Position numbers and translations under genes: made by a program
Part shown: positions 30,555 through 42,325 of the stretch, piece after piece
Numbering within the stretch: the first letter of the stretch is position 1
Layout of the letters: each line of letters begins with the position of its first letter
The notes under the pieces: model-generated
The model's database searches: none
What the model was told of the DNA's origin: nothing
The model's input: the letters and a program-made list of their open reading frames with translations, nothing else
NCBI GenBank assembly: GCA_030180135.1
Contig: CM058240.1
Location: 72,225,581-72,289,580 of the forward strand
DNA length: 64,000 nt
From: Orychophragmus violaceus
Lineage: Eukaryota > Streptophyta > Magnoliopsida > Brassicales > Brassicaceae
Reading direction: 5' to 3'

Positions 30555-33500
30555 GAGAAGATTCTGACCTCAGAATTCCATCATCTGCATTATAAGGAAG
30601 CAAGTCAGCAACATTGAACACTGGTGAAATGGTCAACTCACCTGGCAGATCCAGCTTGTAGGCATTGTTGTTGACTCTCTCCAACACTCGAAATGGTCCA
30701 GCTCCTCTTGGCGCTAGTTTGGACTTCCTCTGATTTGGGAACCTCTCTGTACGCATGTGAACCCACACCCAATCTCCTGGATTGAAGATGAGCTCCTTTC
30801 TCCCTTTGTCAGCAGCCTTCTTATACTTGGCCGTCCTTTCCTCTATGTTGGCCTTCACCTTCTGATGCAGTTTCTTGATTAACTCAGCCTTTGATTCTCC
30901 ATCCTGATTAGTAACATCTAATGGCGGCAAAGGAACAAGATCTAAAGGGGTTTCTGGCTGAAATCCTTAGACAATCTCAAAAGGTGACAACTTAGTAGTA
31001 GAATGGTTAGCATGATTATAAGCGAACTCAACATATGGAATACAATCTAACCAGTTCCGTAGGTTCTTACCAACCGTGGCTCTTAAGAGAGTAGATAGAG
31101 TCCTGTTTACAACCTCAGTTTGTCCATCAGTTTGTGGATGACAAGTTGTTGAGAAGAGTAGCTTGGTTCCTAGCTTCCTCCAAAGAACCCTCCAGAAGTT
31201 ACTCAGAAACTTCGTGTCTCGGTCAGAAACAATAGTCCTCGGGATCCCATGTAAGCGTACTACTTCTTTAAAGAATAACTCAGCAGTTTGAGTGGCATCA
31301 TTAGTCTTGGCACAGGGAATGAAATGTGCCATCTTTGAGAACCTGTCCACTACAACAAAAATAGAATCCTTTCCTCGGATTTTGGGTAAGCCTAAAACAA
31401 AGTCCATTGATATATCAACCCAAGGCATACTAGGAATAGGAAGTGGCATATATAAACCATGTGGATGTGACCTGGATTTGGCTTTGAGGCAAGTGACACA
31501 CTTGGACCAAAATCGTTCCACATCCTTCTTGAGGTGAGGCCAAAAGAAGTGTTCTACCAAAACGCTCAGAGTCTTATCCACTCCAAAATGTCCCATGAGT
31601 CCACCACCATGTGCTTCCTTGATCAACAAGTCTCGCATAGAACCCTGTGGAACACACAAACGTTTTTCCCTAAACAAATAACCATTATGTAAGTAGAAGG
31701 AACCTGTTGGGGCAGTAGTACAATCTTGGTAGACTGAACCGAAGTCTGGATCATCCTTATATGCATCCTTAAGGTGTTCAAACCCTAAGACCTTAGCCTC
31801 CAAAGTTGTGATCAGCATGTGTCGCCTTGAGAGTGCGTCAGCCACAACATTCTCTTTGCCCTTCTTATACTTTATCACATATGGGAATGCTTCTACAAAC
31901 TCCATCCACTTAGCATGTCTTCTCTTCAGTGTTGTTTGTCCTCTAAGATGCTTCAAAGTCTCATGATCAGTATGTATGACAAACTCCTTGGACAGAAGAT
32001 AGTGCTGCCATGTCTCCAACGACCTCACTAGCGCATAGAGTTCCTTGTCGTACGTTGGGTAGTTCAAGCTGGCTCCACTTAGTTTCTCACTGAAGTAGGC
32101 TACTGGACGCCCCCCTTGAGTTAGCACGGCTCCAATACCTAAGCCTGAAGCATCACATTCAACCTCAAAGGTTTTATTAAAATCAGGTAATACCAAAACT
32201 GGTGCATGCGTCAAGCGATCCTTGAGTCTGTTGAACGCGTCCTCTTGAGCTGATCCCCACTGAAATGCTACGTCCTTCTTGATCACAGCAGTGAGAGGGG
32301 CGGCTATAGTACTGAAATCTTTGACAAAACGCCGGTAGAAGCTTGCCAATCTGTGGAAGCTCCTGACTTGTCCTATGTTGTTTGGTCTCGGCCATTCTTG
32401 GATTGCTTTGATCTTCTCTTGATCAACCTGTAAACCTTTGGAACTGACAACAAAACCTAAGAAAACCACTTCATTAGTACAAAAGGAGCACTTCTTAAGA
32501 TTACCATATAGGCTTTCTTTTCGAAGTGTGTCAAGGACTAGCTCAAGATGCTTTTGGTGATCCTCAAACGATTTGCTATAAACCAATATATCATCAAAGT
32601 AAACTACTACAAATTTACTGATGTAAGCTCTGAGAACCTGGTTCATTAACCTCATGAAGGTGCTGGGTGCATTGGTTAGACCAAATGGCATGACTAACCA
32701 CTCGTATAGCCCCTGCTTAGTCTTGAAAGCAGTCTTCCATTCGTCACCTTCTTTCATCCTCACTTGATGGTATCCACTCCTAAGATCAATCTTGGAAAAC
32801 ACATTAGATCCAGATAGTTCATCAAGCATATCATCTAACCTTGGAATTGGATGTCGATATTTTATGGTGATGTTGTTGATTGCTCGGCAGTCTACACACA
32901 TCCTCCAAGTTCCATCTTTCTTTGGCACTAAGAGAACTGGTACAGCACACGGGCTCAAGCTTTCTCTAATGTAACCTTTCTCCATTAAGTCTTGAATCTG
33001 CTTCTCCAACTCCTTAGTTTCTGTTGGGTTCATACGGTAAGCGGGACGGTTGGGCAATGGTACACCGGGAACTAGATCAATCTGATGCTCTATTCCTCTA
33101 ATAGGTGGTAACCCAGCCGGTATCTCTTCAGGGAACACATCTTTGTATCTGTCAAGCAGTGATACAATCTCTGGTACAAGTACATTATCCTGTGAACCTG
33201 TAATCAACGCATCTCTAAACACCATTAGTAGCACCGTTTCTTTTCGCTCTAAAGCCTTATAGACAGTACTAGGAGTGATGTAAAGGTTAGTTTTACTTAC
33301 CTTGGCCTCGGTAGCAAATTTGGATTGCATCTCATGTACCTCTTGAGGAGATAATGGAGCAAGCTGGAATTTGCGCTTGTCGTGCGTGAAGGAATGAGTA
33401 TTGGTGAGTCCGTTGTGTGTGACTTCTCTATCAAATTGCCATGGTCTGCCGAGAAGCATATGGCCTTCTTGCATTGGGACAACATCGCACAAAACTTCAT

Positions 33501-34890
33501 CCTCATACTTCCCTATCTTGAACTGAATCAGGACTTGCTCATGTATCCTGATCTCGGTGCTTGAATCTAACCATCTAAGGCGGTATGGCCTCGGATGTTG
33601 GGTTGTCTTCAAACCTAGCTTTTCCACCATAATCTTGCTAGCAGCATTAGTACAAGATCCACCATCAATTATGAGACTACATACCTTGTTTTGAACTGAA
33701 CATCGAGTGAAAAACAAGTTTTCTCTCTGGATGGTGTCTGGGTCAATCAAGGCACTCAATGCCCTGCAAACAACTAACATCTCTCCTGTCTCGGGAAATG
33801 CGACTTCCTCTTCTGAATCCGCAGCTTCAAGGTGTTCCACTTCATCTTGAGACTCATATCCTCCATCAGGTGTTAAGATCATAACTCGCTGATTTGGACA
33901 ATCTCGTGCATAGTGACCTTTACCCTGACACTTGAAACAAGTTATGTCTCGCGCTCTTGTATTAGTGGTTGAAGACTTACCTGAGTCAGTACGGTTGTTC
34001 CTTGGAGCGTCATAAGCTGACCTCTTATCTTGGGAACCTGAGGCAACAGTCTTGCCTTTGTCAAGGTTCTTAGCTTGCGGTGCACTCCATGAGTTAGGTC
34101 TTGAGCGACTCGCTGCCGCTGCCTTTCTCTTGATTCCTTGTTCAGCCTGCACGGCTGCATGCAATAAATCATTAAGATCATGACAAGGTTGACGTTCTAC
34201 CTTTCTGGCGATTCGGTCATTGAGTCCATCAATGAAATGGCCCATGAGAATTTCTTCACTCTCGTCCAACGCCATCCGGTTCTTGAGTTGTTCAAACTCT
34301 TCATAGTACTCCTCAACACTCTTGTTCTTCTGTGACAGCTGCCTGAACTGCTTTTGCATATCTCTGTGGTAATGAGGTGGCACAAATCGCCTCCTGAAGT
34401 TGTACTTCATGGCTGCCCAGGTTGTGATCCGCTCAAAGTTGTTTCGCCTACGGTCTTGGACTTCTCTGTCCCACCAAGTTAGGGCATGGTCCGTGAGTTG
34501 AGCCGAAGCTAGAGCTATCTTTTTCTGGTCATTGTACTCGTAGTAGTCAAAGATGTACTCCAGACGCCTCTCCCAATCAAGGTATGCTTCCGGATTAACC
34601 CTACCTGCAAAAGTTGGCACAGTTAGTTTCAAATCTTTTGCAAAGTTACGGTTTACCTCTTGTTGTGGTTGGCGATCACGGCGGTGATGTTGATGATCTC
34701 GGTTCCTCCCTCCTGCTCCTGCATTCAGAGTATTCTCACTCTCATCATCATCCGACTGCTCATCATTCCTTGGAAGTTCTAGTCGTCCAACCCTTTGATC
34801 AATCCGTCCGATCTGGGCCGACAAGTCGTTCTTCATGGCTTGTAGCGCTTCTAGTAGAGCTGCATTAGGGTCGACGTGGTCTCCTGCCAT

Positions 34891-35593
34891 TGGTTTCCTG
34901 TTCCTATACACACTAGAGCAAGCGATCAAGTGACTAGGGAACAAAAGGCACAAAATAAGGAGAAAGATCCTAAGCAAACCTATGATAACTTGTGATACAA
35001 GCGATGCGTCAAGGACTGACACAAGAGAAGGCTCGGTTACAAGTAAAATAAATCACGCTCGGTTTTGACAAAAGGATTTTGGAAAGTTGTAAACCGATTT
35101 GATTAAATATAGGAGATCTTTAGAAATTTGAAAAGATTTGGAAAACTTTCTTCTTTTTTTTTTTTTTTGAAAACGAAATTTAGTAAAAATAGGAACTAGA
35201 AAATCTTAAAATATGGAAAATATTTTCGAAATCTTTGGAAAAGGAAATGAACACTTTGAACCAAAATTCAAATGGGAAAATCGGATCAAAAGATCACACT
35301 TCTTCTTCTTCGTAAATCTCTTTTTTTTTTTTTTTTGAAAGCAAGAATCAAGAACACAAAACAAAATTTTTTTTTTTTTTTTTGAAAGTTGAAAACCGAG
35401 TGCAAGAAAAGAAAAGCTTTGATTCTAAAACCCTAAGATTGACAAGAGAATCCGCTTATTGGCTCAAGCACAAAGAAGCGATTCCTAACTTGAATCAAGG
35501 ATGTAGATCAACAATGAAACTAGATTGCAAAGAAACCGAAAGGAAAAGGGATAGATACACCTGATCTAGGAACCTTTCGGCTCTGATACCAGA
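34891..35593 (-). other. GY-2 5' leader and primer-binding site
   Basis: About 690 nt. The stretch between 35100 and 35400 is AT-rich with several T runs (A runs in the RNA). I see no conserved protein in it. The PBS TGGTATCAGAGCC is at 35579-35591, two bases from the LTR. Confidence 0.87.
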
Positions 35594-36425
35594 TGATGCA
35601 AGATGGAAGCGTGTCTGACGTAGAACAGGGACTGAGGTCTCTCTATTCTAGATCGTGGGTGATATGGTGGTAAAATGGATTCAAACCTCGGGTCTCTAGA
35701 CTCCTTAGAATGAACGTGAGATGATTGAATGGATAGAAGATGGATTGATTGTCGCCACACAAGAGATGAAGGATCTTGTGATAAGACTGAATCTAAGGTC
35801 GCTTGATATGACTCACAAGAAAGCTTAGAATCGAAAAGGTGTTTTCTCTCAAAGAAGAAGAACTGCGTTATTGTATTGATACTTGGTAAAATGATACACG
35901 GCTGCTAAGGATCCTTATAAAGGGGATCGTGCAGCTGTTGCCTTCTAGGGCAGAAAACCTAATTACAACGGCTACTAAATACTAAAATATCCTATGGTCC
36001 GACTTAAAAGTAATACAGGGAAACTTGACTCACTTAACGACTAATACAGACTCTGACTCAGACAACTAATGTAATACTTGGACCTGCAAAATGAACAAAC
36101 ACAATATATAATTGAAATCATACCTTATTGAGCGTGTGTGGTTGTCCATGGTTGGGCCTAAGTAGACTGAATTGAGAAGATCATCATCGAGTCTTCAATT
36201 GTCTTCATTTGATCTTCTACACGCTCCACTTGATAATCTTGAGCTAGGAGACTCTGAATGGATGTGTTGAACAGTGCTCTGAGTCTTCTAGTTCCTGATC
36301 TTGTCCTTGGAGGATCTCTCATGGTCGTCACGTCTTGAGCAGCATGTACTTCTTCTAGGTCTTCTCGACGTATCTCTACGCTTGAGTCAACGCTTGAGTC
36401 AACGCTTGAGTCGATGTCCTCATCA
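35594..36425 (-). repeat. GY-2 5' LTR (832 bp)
   Basis: It is the same length as the 3' LTR and almost identical. It is followed by the TSD ATAGG. Confidence 0.95.
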
Positions 36426-37770
36426 ATAGGACATCTTGATTAAAAGAAAAACAGGATTTAAAAGCTAAAGAATCCAGGTTGCTTGGAGAAGTGTCTTTGA
36501 GAAGGTAGTGCTCATCTTGTGTCCCACCTCTGCCAATAACCTTTCCATTCTTAATATCCTGAAAACAAACTTCATTAGGCCCAAAGATAACATTGCAATT
36601 CAAGTCTTTAGTGATCCTTTTAACCGACAGCAAGTTAGACTTAAACTTAGGAACATAGAATGCTTCACTTTCCTTGTTAAACAATCTTAACTTTCCTGTA
36701 CCAATTATAGGAATTCCTTGACCATCAGCTATAGTTACTCTTCCTAGGGCAGGTTTAATGTCTTTTAACAACTTTGCATTACTGATCATGTAGTGAGAGG
36801 CTCCTGAATCTACTACCAAGTTGTGATCAGTTTTAGCAAGCAGTTTATGAGACAATAAAGTGATACCAGAGAGCTTAGAGGCATAAGCCTTGATGAGATC
36901 CTCCAAGTCACTCTTCCTCACATACTCAGTGTTGGTGAAGAGTGCAAGCTCTCCTCCTTGAGCTGAAGAAGTAGCCTGCTCATTTCCAGCTTCTTGAGAG
37001 ATGTTTGCATTTGCCCTAGAGTCCTTGAACTTGGCTGGTTTGAGATGGGGATGAAGGATCCAACACTTATCCTTGGAATGGCCTTTATTCTTGCAATGAT
37101 CACAAGCTGCAGCCTTCTTCTCCTCTGGTTTTAAACCAGCTTTGTTGGCAGTCACCAACTCCCCTTTTCCTCCAAACAAACCAATGTTTCCTTGCTCTTT
37201 TTGGATCCTTGAACACACCTCTTCAAAATCAGGGAGTGTAGTCTCCCTTAGGATCTTCATTATGGCATCATTGTAGACCGGATTCAAGTTGAGTAGAAGG
37301 CCAAAGATCTTGTCTTGCTCCTTTCTCTCAATGAGAACCTTAGGGTCCATAGTACTAGGCCTTAGCATATCAAGCTCAGACCATGCTGAAGAGAACTTCC
37401 CAAGGTACTTGGTAAAGTCATGGTCTTCTTGTTTCAGCTCACTAATGGCTTTCTTCACCTCATACACCCTGCTCAGATATGATACATCACCATAAACCTT
37501 CTTGAGAGTGTCCCACAATGACTTGGCTGTCTCACAATGAGAGTAAGCTTCAAGAATAGATGGGTCAAGAGAGTTTTGGAGGAAGCCAAGCACTAACTGA
37601 TCTTCCTGGAACCATCTTGCCTCTTCTTTCTTGGTCTGCTCATCTTTCTTCTTAGTTGTATCTTCTTCACTTGGAGTTTTGTCTTCCAAAATGTGATCCC
37701 ACAGCCCTCTTCCACAAATGGCAGTCTTGGTGGTTCTCTGCCATGTCCTATAGTTAAGACCTTTGAGCAC
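36426..37770 (-). pseudogene. gag: RT-3 gag-protease part
   Basis: It begins in LKGLNYRTWQRT (true start lost to RT-6). The Gag core (NSLDPSILEAYSHCETAKSLW), zinc knuckle CDHCKNKGHSKDKC, protease VVDSGASHYMIS (Y for the usual H) and the stretch to FNQDVL follow. It is broken at 36430/36426 by GY-2. The segment itself is open. Confidence 0.9.
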
Positions 37771-37809
37771 AACAGGGATGACAGTAGGCCTTAAGCTTGA
37801 GCTGATTTG

Positions 37810-38330
37810 TGTTAGAATTATGAGTTTAGGAGAGATTGAGTGAGTATAAGAGAGTTGAGAGATGAGAGAAGAGGAGAGAACTCACTAGGGTTTCCTAGAG
37901 CGAGAGTAGTATCCCAGAGAGAGTAAAAGAGTGTAACTTGGGAAATGAGTTCCCTAAAGTGTATATTTGATTATCTTGGTCACATTACATATATAGAGAG
38001 GTTTCCTAGGGTTCTCAACAATAAACAATAAAGAAAGAAGAAGAAAACAAAGAGTCTTGGAAGGTAGTGAGTAACGGCTACAAGGAGTGATAGTGACTTG
38101 TCATTAGCCGCTTCTGAGGAGAGAGAGAAGGATGGTCTGCACTAGGAATCAGTCCTCCTGCTCCTGATCAGCTCCAGACCTGTTGTACTATGTTGTTGGG
38201 GACATAAACAACTATAAACCGAGATCACATGTTGCTTATGTTCCAATGTCCCCATATTTGCACCAAACCCTCAAACCGGCTGTTATACCTTGAGACACAC
38301 TCTAGTACTTCTTCAATCTTTAATTAAATA
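37810..38330 (-). repeat. RT-6 3' LTR (521 bp)
   Basis: On the plus strand it runs TGTTAGAATTATGAG to TTTAATTAAATA. It is clearly related to the RT-4 LTR but diverged. A TATA-like CTATATATG (minus strand) is near 37987-37995. Confidence 0.87.
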
Positions 38331-38339
38331 CTCCCCCTC
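38331..38339 (-). other. Polypurine tract of RT-6
   Basis: GAGGGGGAG on the minus strand, next to the LTR. Confidence 0.82.
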
Positions 38340-38401
38340 AAGATTGATCATGGAGATGGAGTGATCAAGCTTGGAACCGTAGATACTTACCTCATTAAAA
38401 A

Positions 38402-38444
38402 CCTTGATATAGAAAAACCACTTGGGATAAAAACTATATCAAGG
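38402..38444 (-). other. Conserved 3' hairpin of RT-6
   Basis: The arms CCTTGATATAG and CTATATCAAGG form a perfect stem, about 34 nt after the stop at 38479-38481. Confidence 0.7.
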
Positions 38445-38478
38445 GAAAAAGAGTATAAGCTCTACGGCCTAGGGTTCT

Positions 38479-38881
38479 TCAAGTTTGTGAGAGATCCATG
38501 AGTCCAAGCTTAGGAAGAATGAACTCACAAACCTTCAAGCTAGCAGCCTTGGTGAATATGTCTGCTAGTTGATCCGAGCTTCTTGTGTAACAAGGTAAGA
38601 TCACACCTTCTTGAACCTTCTGCCTCACCTTGTGACAATCCACCTCTATGTGCTTTGTTCTCTCATGAAACACTGAGTTTCAAGCTATGTGTATTGCTGC
38701 TTGATTATCACAATGCATTGTGATTGGAGTTGGTTGATTAATGCCCAAATCTTCAAGTAAGTCCTTCAGCCATGTCAACTCATTGGTAAGCTTCCTCATT
38801 GCTCTATACTCTGCTTCAGCACTTGAGCAAGATACCACCTTCTGCTTCTTTGTTTTCCAAGTCACAAGATTGCCTCCAATG
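38479..38881 (-). pseudogene. pol: RT-6 RNase H fragment with a stop
   Basis: It carries TWKTKKQKVVSCSSAEAEYRAM, CDNQAAIHIA and FHERTKHIEVDCHKVR to the stop 38479-38481. An in-frame TGA at 38680-38682 replaces the residue after AIHIA. The N-terminal part of RNase H is cut off by RT-7. Confidence 0.9.
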
Positions 38882-40031
38882 TATTAGAGAGGATGATGAA
38901 ATGGAGGAGGAGAGGCTGAAGTCATGAAGACAAAGCCGAGCCTCATTCCTTGAAGAAGCCTTGGTGTTGAGAACAAGCAAGCAAAGCAATGCTTAAGTGA
39001 GCAACAAAGGCAACTATCAAGATGTGCAAAGTTGGGGCACACAGACACAGACACAGACAAATGATCAATGTGCAAAGTTGGGGCAAGATCATCATGTGCA
39101 AAGTCAGGGCCAAGTGTTGAAGTGCAAAGTTGGGACACTTATATATTCAGACAACCAAGAATGTGCAAAGTTGGGGGCAAACAGAAGTCTGTCAAGAATC
39201 AGACTCAAGAAGAGTCACATGTGCGTTTAAGGAGGAAAGTGGTTACAAGGACAAGTCACACTCACCCTTGGGAGTGTGCACTCTCTCTCTCCAGAAGCAA
39301 GTGGCTAAGACAAGTCACTATCAAGGTGTGAACACACCCAATTCGGATCTGAACAAGAGGACAAGATCCAGCCATTCATTCAAACTTAGTTTTCCCTCCA
39401 TTAAATCAATGGCTGTGATTCAAAGTCTTAGTTTATGATTTTAACCTAATTGTATGCCTATATAAAGGCCACACACGACCATTGTAAGCTTTGCTAAGTC
39501 ACTTGATAAGAAATCAACAAGATTCTTGATACAAACTCTTCTCTCTTTCTCTCTTCTTCTTAGAACCGGTTTTACTCTTTGTCTCCATTGTTTATACAAG
39601 TTTATACACAATGTAGACCCTAAAGAGCCACAGTTATGGCTGCTTAAGGCAGCCTCTTATCATGCTTGGATAACTCTTCCATAGTTAGTCCAAGTATGAT
39701 GAGAGAATCATTCATAGTTGTTCTTTAGCTTCTCTTAGTTGTTCCTTAAGCTAATTACTGATTCTCTTCCATGTCATGAGTAAACTCTTCTAGATAAGAT
39801 GTTAAGCTCTTGGAAGTGTTTTCATATAGCTAAGGACTTCATTTATATAACTAGATTACTGTCTTTATAAGTACAAACTAGTTAGACTTCTTTAGAACAG
39901 AACCGGTTATCTTCTTCTTCTTTAAGTGTTTCTGTTCTTGTGTTGAGTTATGGTTCAGAGCTTCCATGAATGTCTCATGAACCAAACTAGATGATCAGAG
40001 CTTCCTCATGGATGCCTCTGAAATTCTAACA
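38882..40031 (+). repeat. RT-7 putative 5' LTR (about 1150 bp)
   Basis: The start is set by the break in RT-6 RNase H (CCTCCAATG, then TATTAGAG), the end by TTCTAACA next to the PBS. A TATA box CTATATAAAGG is at 39468-39478. No second copy is in the window to confirm it. Confidence 0.65.
39023..39178 (+). repeat. Five dispersed copies of a GTGCAAAGTTGGGG motif
   Basis: Copies are at about 39023, 39069, 39095, 39121 and 39162, some with one or two changes. The same motif occurs once, inverted, in each A-type LTR (CCCCAACTTTGCAC near 5031 and 10189). Confidence 0.8.
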
Positions 40032-40043
40032 TGGTATCAGAGC
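40032..40043 (+). other. Primer-binding site of RT-7
   Basis: TGGTATCAGAGC directly follows the LTR end AACA. It is complementary to the initiator-Met tRNA 3' end. Confidence 0.8.
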
Positions 40044-41727
40044 AGCAAGTTCTTGGCTGCAAATCATTTCAAGATAGAGAGCAAAATTTGTCTTGTTTAA
40101 TCTTTTACTTCCGCAATGTTTTTCATGGACCAAGCTTCTGATTTACTTGGTTCCATGCTCTTAATGCTTGTAGCTCTCTGTTTTGAAGAGATGACAAGTT
40201 GTTGTTAAGAAATCAGAGAAGAACTAGAGCATATAGTTATGTCTTTACTTGTTGCTTCTCTGGTTTGTTTGTTGCTTGTTTCAAACTGAGCAAACTCAGT
40301 CCCTGAACTTTTGAAATGTTTATGAGTTAAACTGAGCAAGAAACTCAGTCCCTGAACCTTAAACATGTGGTTGTTTCTAAGTTAAACTAAGCTATCTTAG
40401 TCCCTGAACTAGAAACATATTCTCTAACCTTTTATTATCTGTGTTTCAGGTTCATTCTCCCATTCTCCCATTCTACTATTCTCTGAGTTTGGTTTACATG
40501 CTCTTAATCTGAGTTTATGCATTCCAAAGTCACATACTCTCTATACTCTCATTCTCTGGTGCACACTCTCTTAATCTGAGTTGTGTGACATCCCATACTC
40601 TTTATACTCTGGTTACTTCTATTTTACTCTAAAGTTTACTCCTAAAGAACTATCTTATTCTTGCACAGAAACTTAAAGCTCATTAGTCCTGATCAAACTT
40701 GTGTTGCTTGAGTGTTTTCTTGTGTTTAGGTGTTCTTAGGAGGAATGGCGAGTTGTTGGCAGTAAGGATCAGTCTTAATGGCGGTTCATGCTGAAGTTAA
40801 AGGGCCGTGTGGTTGAGGAGCTGAAGTCTCCAACAAATCAGTGAGCTCTAGTTGGGTTGTGGATAAGCCAAAAATCCTCATGGATAGTTGTGGGTTAGCT
40901 GAAATCCTCATGGAGCATTCATCAAGATGGTGGATTTGCTTATTGTTGAAGGATCTTCCCAAGAGAGAATGGCGGTTTATACTCTGTCCATTCAAGAAGG
41001 GAGAGGCCTTGTTTGTTGTTGTTAAAATTGGTGTTAGAACCGTGGTTCAACCAAGTGGAGTAAGACCACAAGACAAGCCCAACATAGTTCAACCCAAAGA
41101 GATGGCTATGGTGGAAGATCTAGTGGATATGCAAGCTGGTGACACGATGAATCAGCCCAACTTGTTTTTTGTGATCTTTCTTCTTGAATACTCCCTCCAT
41201 AACAATGGAGAACTCAAGAGTGATAGATCCGTTTTATGAAGTCATGGTGAAAAGCCATGGACAATTCAAGAGTGCGGGGGAGTTTAAGCTCAAATCCAAA
41301 CCGCAACTCACATTACTATGATCAGGCTACTTCTAAAACTCTCTTTTTCATTACCATTTAGATTGCCTAAAGACTTGATAGTGTTGGATAGATTTGAAGT
41401 GTTGAAAACGTTTCCCAATTCTCAAAATGTTTTCAATATTTTCTTAAAAGGTTTTGAAACCTATTGAAGTTCAAACTCTTATGATTCTCTTGATTATGAT
41501 GTTGTTATGTTTCATTTCAAAGTCGAAAACATTTCTTATTCTCAAAATGTTTTCAGACTTGATTTTTCATTTGTATCTTGTTGTGATCATGTGTCTCAAA
41601 GTGAAAACGTTTTACAATCTATTCTCTAAAACGTTTCAAACATAAAGGTCTTATTTATAGCTAATGCCTTAGATGCCATTACATATACTTTAACCTTTTT
41701 CCTTTGAACCTTTGTGTTGAAGGTTTA
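40044..41727 (+). other. RT-7 internal region without recognisable genes
   Basis: This stretch has three imperfect copies of an AAACTGAGCAAACTCAGTCCC-like unit (40282-40308, 40328-40357, 40383-40410). There are also repeated short CT-rich blocks (40450-40640) and a 17-bp direct repeat TTCTCAAAATGTTTTCA (41419-41435 and 41539-41555). A 132-codon frame at 40841-41239 has no family features and I do not call it a gene. The origin of the sequence is unknown. Confidence 0.6.
41205..41321 (+). pseudogene. Relic of a family-B gag start (38-codon frame)
   Basis: ATG 41205-41207 opens with MENSRV, as in families B and C. The upstream CTTGAATACTCCCTCC also matches the RT-11 leader just before its own ATG. 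After the sixth codon similarity stops and the frame ends at TGA 41319-41321. It contains a GCGGGGGAG run that resembles a polypurine tract. Confidence 0.55.
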
Positions 41728-42173
41728 TGATAGTTTTAGAGATTGAACATGACTGAATATTAGAGTTCTTGATGAGTATGGTGGCGGAAGAGAGAAGAGA
41801 GAATAGAGACTCTCAAAACCCTTACATTTCATTTGCGGTTTACACAGCTTTTATATGTGATACAATGAGCTAAATGTTTAACCTAAAGGAGTAAAAGACA
41901 AATGCACTAAGAGCCAAGAATGTCTGAAGCATAGCAGAGGAGAGAGAGAGTGTGTGGACCACAACTCCAACGGCTCCATTCCTTAAACCCTAGCGGCTCT
42001 CTCTCTTAAACCCTAACCGCTTTCCTTCTTCTTGAATGATCCAAAACTTGTGCATTCAAATGTTTGGCTCCTCATGATATTAAGTCCCCAATTTTGCACT
42101 TCCTCAATGTGCAAGACTTGTGCATTTTGTGATAATGCACAATCTAAACACATTGGTCTTAACATGATCAATA
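41728..42173 (-). repeat. RT-8 3' LTR (446 bp)
   Basis: On the plus strand it runs TGATAGTTTTAGAG to CATGATCAATA. It belongs to the A-type group but its centre is diverged. Confidence 0.87.
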
Positions 42174-42182
42174 CTCCCCCTC
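42174..42182 (-). other. Polypurine tract of RT-8
   Basis: GAGGGGGAG on the minus strand, next to the LTR. Confidence 0.83.
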
Positions 42183-42249
42183 AAGTTCAGACTTTGGAAT
42201 CACCCTAAAGGCTGAACTTGGAATGATCATGGCAACACCTCATTAAAAA

Positions 42250-42290
42250 CCTTGATGTGGAAAACCACTTGGGACAAAACCACATCAAGG
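42250..42290 (-). other. Conserved 3' hairpin of RT-8
   Basis: The arms CCTTGATGTGG and CCACATCAAGG form a perfect stem, 35 nt after the stop at 42326-42328. Confidence 0.7.
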
Positions 42291-42325
42291 GAAAAAGAGT
42301 ATGCTGCTCATGAATCAGGAGAGTT

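Larger units (their letters stand above)
30274..34890 (-). pseudogene. gag-pol: GY-2 gag-pol polyprotein with one stop
   Basis: The start is taken at ATG 34888-34890 (MAGDHVDPNA); the open frame extends a further 44 codons upstream. Gag has NPEAYLDWERRLEYIF and ALTWWDREV, then the zinc knuckle CFKCQGKGHYARDC, protease LIIDGGSCTNAAS, RT YFDDILVYS, RNase H (EVECDASGLGIGAVL) and integrase (GLMGHFGVDKT, DFVLGLP, VSDRDTKF, HPQTDGQTEVVNR, PRGAGPFRVLERV). A single TAT-to-TAA stop at 30967-30969 follows FEIV; the frame then continues to the stop 30274-30276 inside the LTR. Most of the protein before the stop looks functional. No chromodomain is seen. Confidence 0.95.
29710..36425 (-). mobile_element. 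GY-2: complete Ty3/gypsy element with one nonsense codon
   Basis: It has 832-bp LTRs (29710-30541 and 35594-36425) that differ by eye at one base (GCAGGTAC/GCATGTAC). The TSD ATAGG is at 29705-29709 and 36426-36430, and PBS and polypurine tract are present. Joining the flanks restores RT-3's pre-integrase frame. The LTR end, about 150 bp from TGATGCAAGATGG, is very similar to GY-3. Confidence 0.96.
26920..37809 (-). mobile_element. RT-3: main part of a family-A copia element, split by GY-2
   Basis: Pol runs leftward from 37770 (Gag) to 36426, resumes at 29709 after GY-2, and continues to 26920. The last codons are at 3420-3486, beyond RT-4 and the duplication. The start codon and 5' LTR are missing because RT-6 inserted at 37810, just upstream of LKGLNYRTW. 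It is the oldest visible layer on this side and carries several stops and frameshifts. Confidence 0.88.
37810..38881 (-). mobile_element. RT-6: 3' end of a C-like copia element
   Basis: It has a 3' LTR on the left, then a polypurine tract, hairpin and RNase H. It is cut off on the right by RT-7 at 38882 (TSD candidate CAATG). It is inserted in RT-3 just before its Gag start (TSD candidate ATTTG, 37805-37809). The 5' half is nowhere in the window. Confidence 0.87.
38882..41727 (+). mobile_element. RT-7: 5' part of an unusual, probably non-autonomous element
   Basis: A 1150-bp putative 5' LTR (TATTAGAGAGG to AATTCTAACA) is followed directly by PBS TGGTATCAGAGC. It is therefore a plus-strand LTR element inserted in RT-6. 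The next 1.7 kb shows no Gag or Pol domains, only a short relic of a family-B start. RT-8 interrupts it at 41728 and no 3' LTR is present, so LTR length and element type are inferred. Confidence 0.65.

Noticed and set aside
39023..39178. CRISPR-like repeat array
   Set aside because: Repeats are imperfect, spacing varies from 26 to 46 bp, and the context is a plant LTR element.
40841..41239. A 132-codon plus-strand frame as a host or element gene
   Set aside because: No domain, no supporting context, and it overlaps the MENSRV relic in another frame. It lies in the leader-like part of RT-7.
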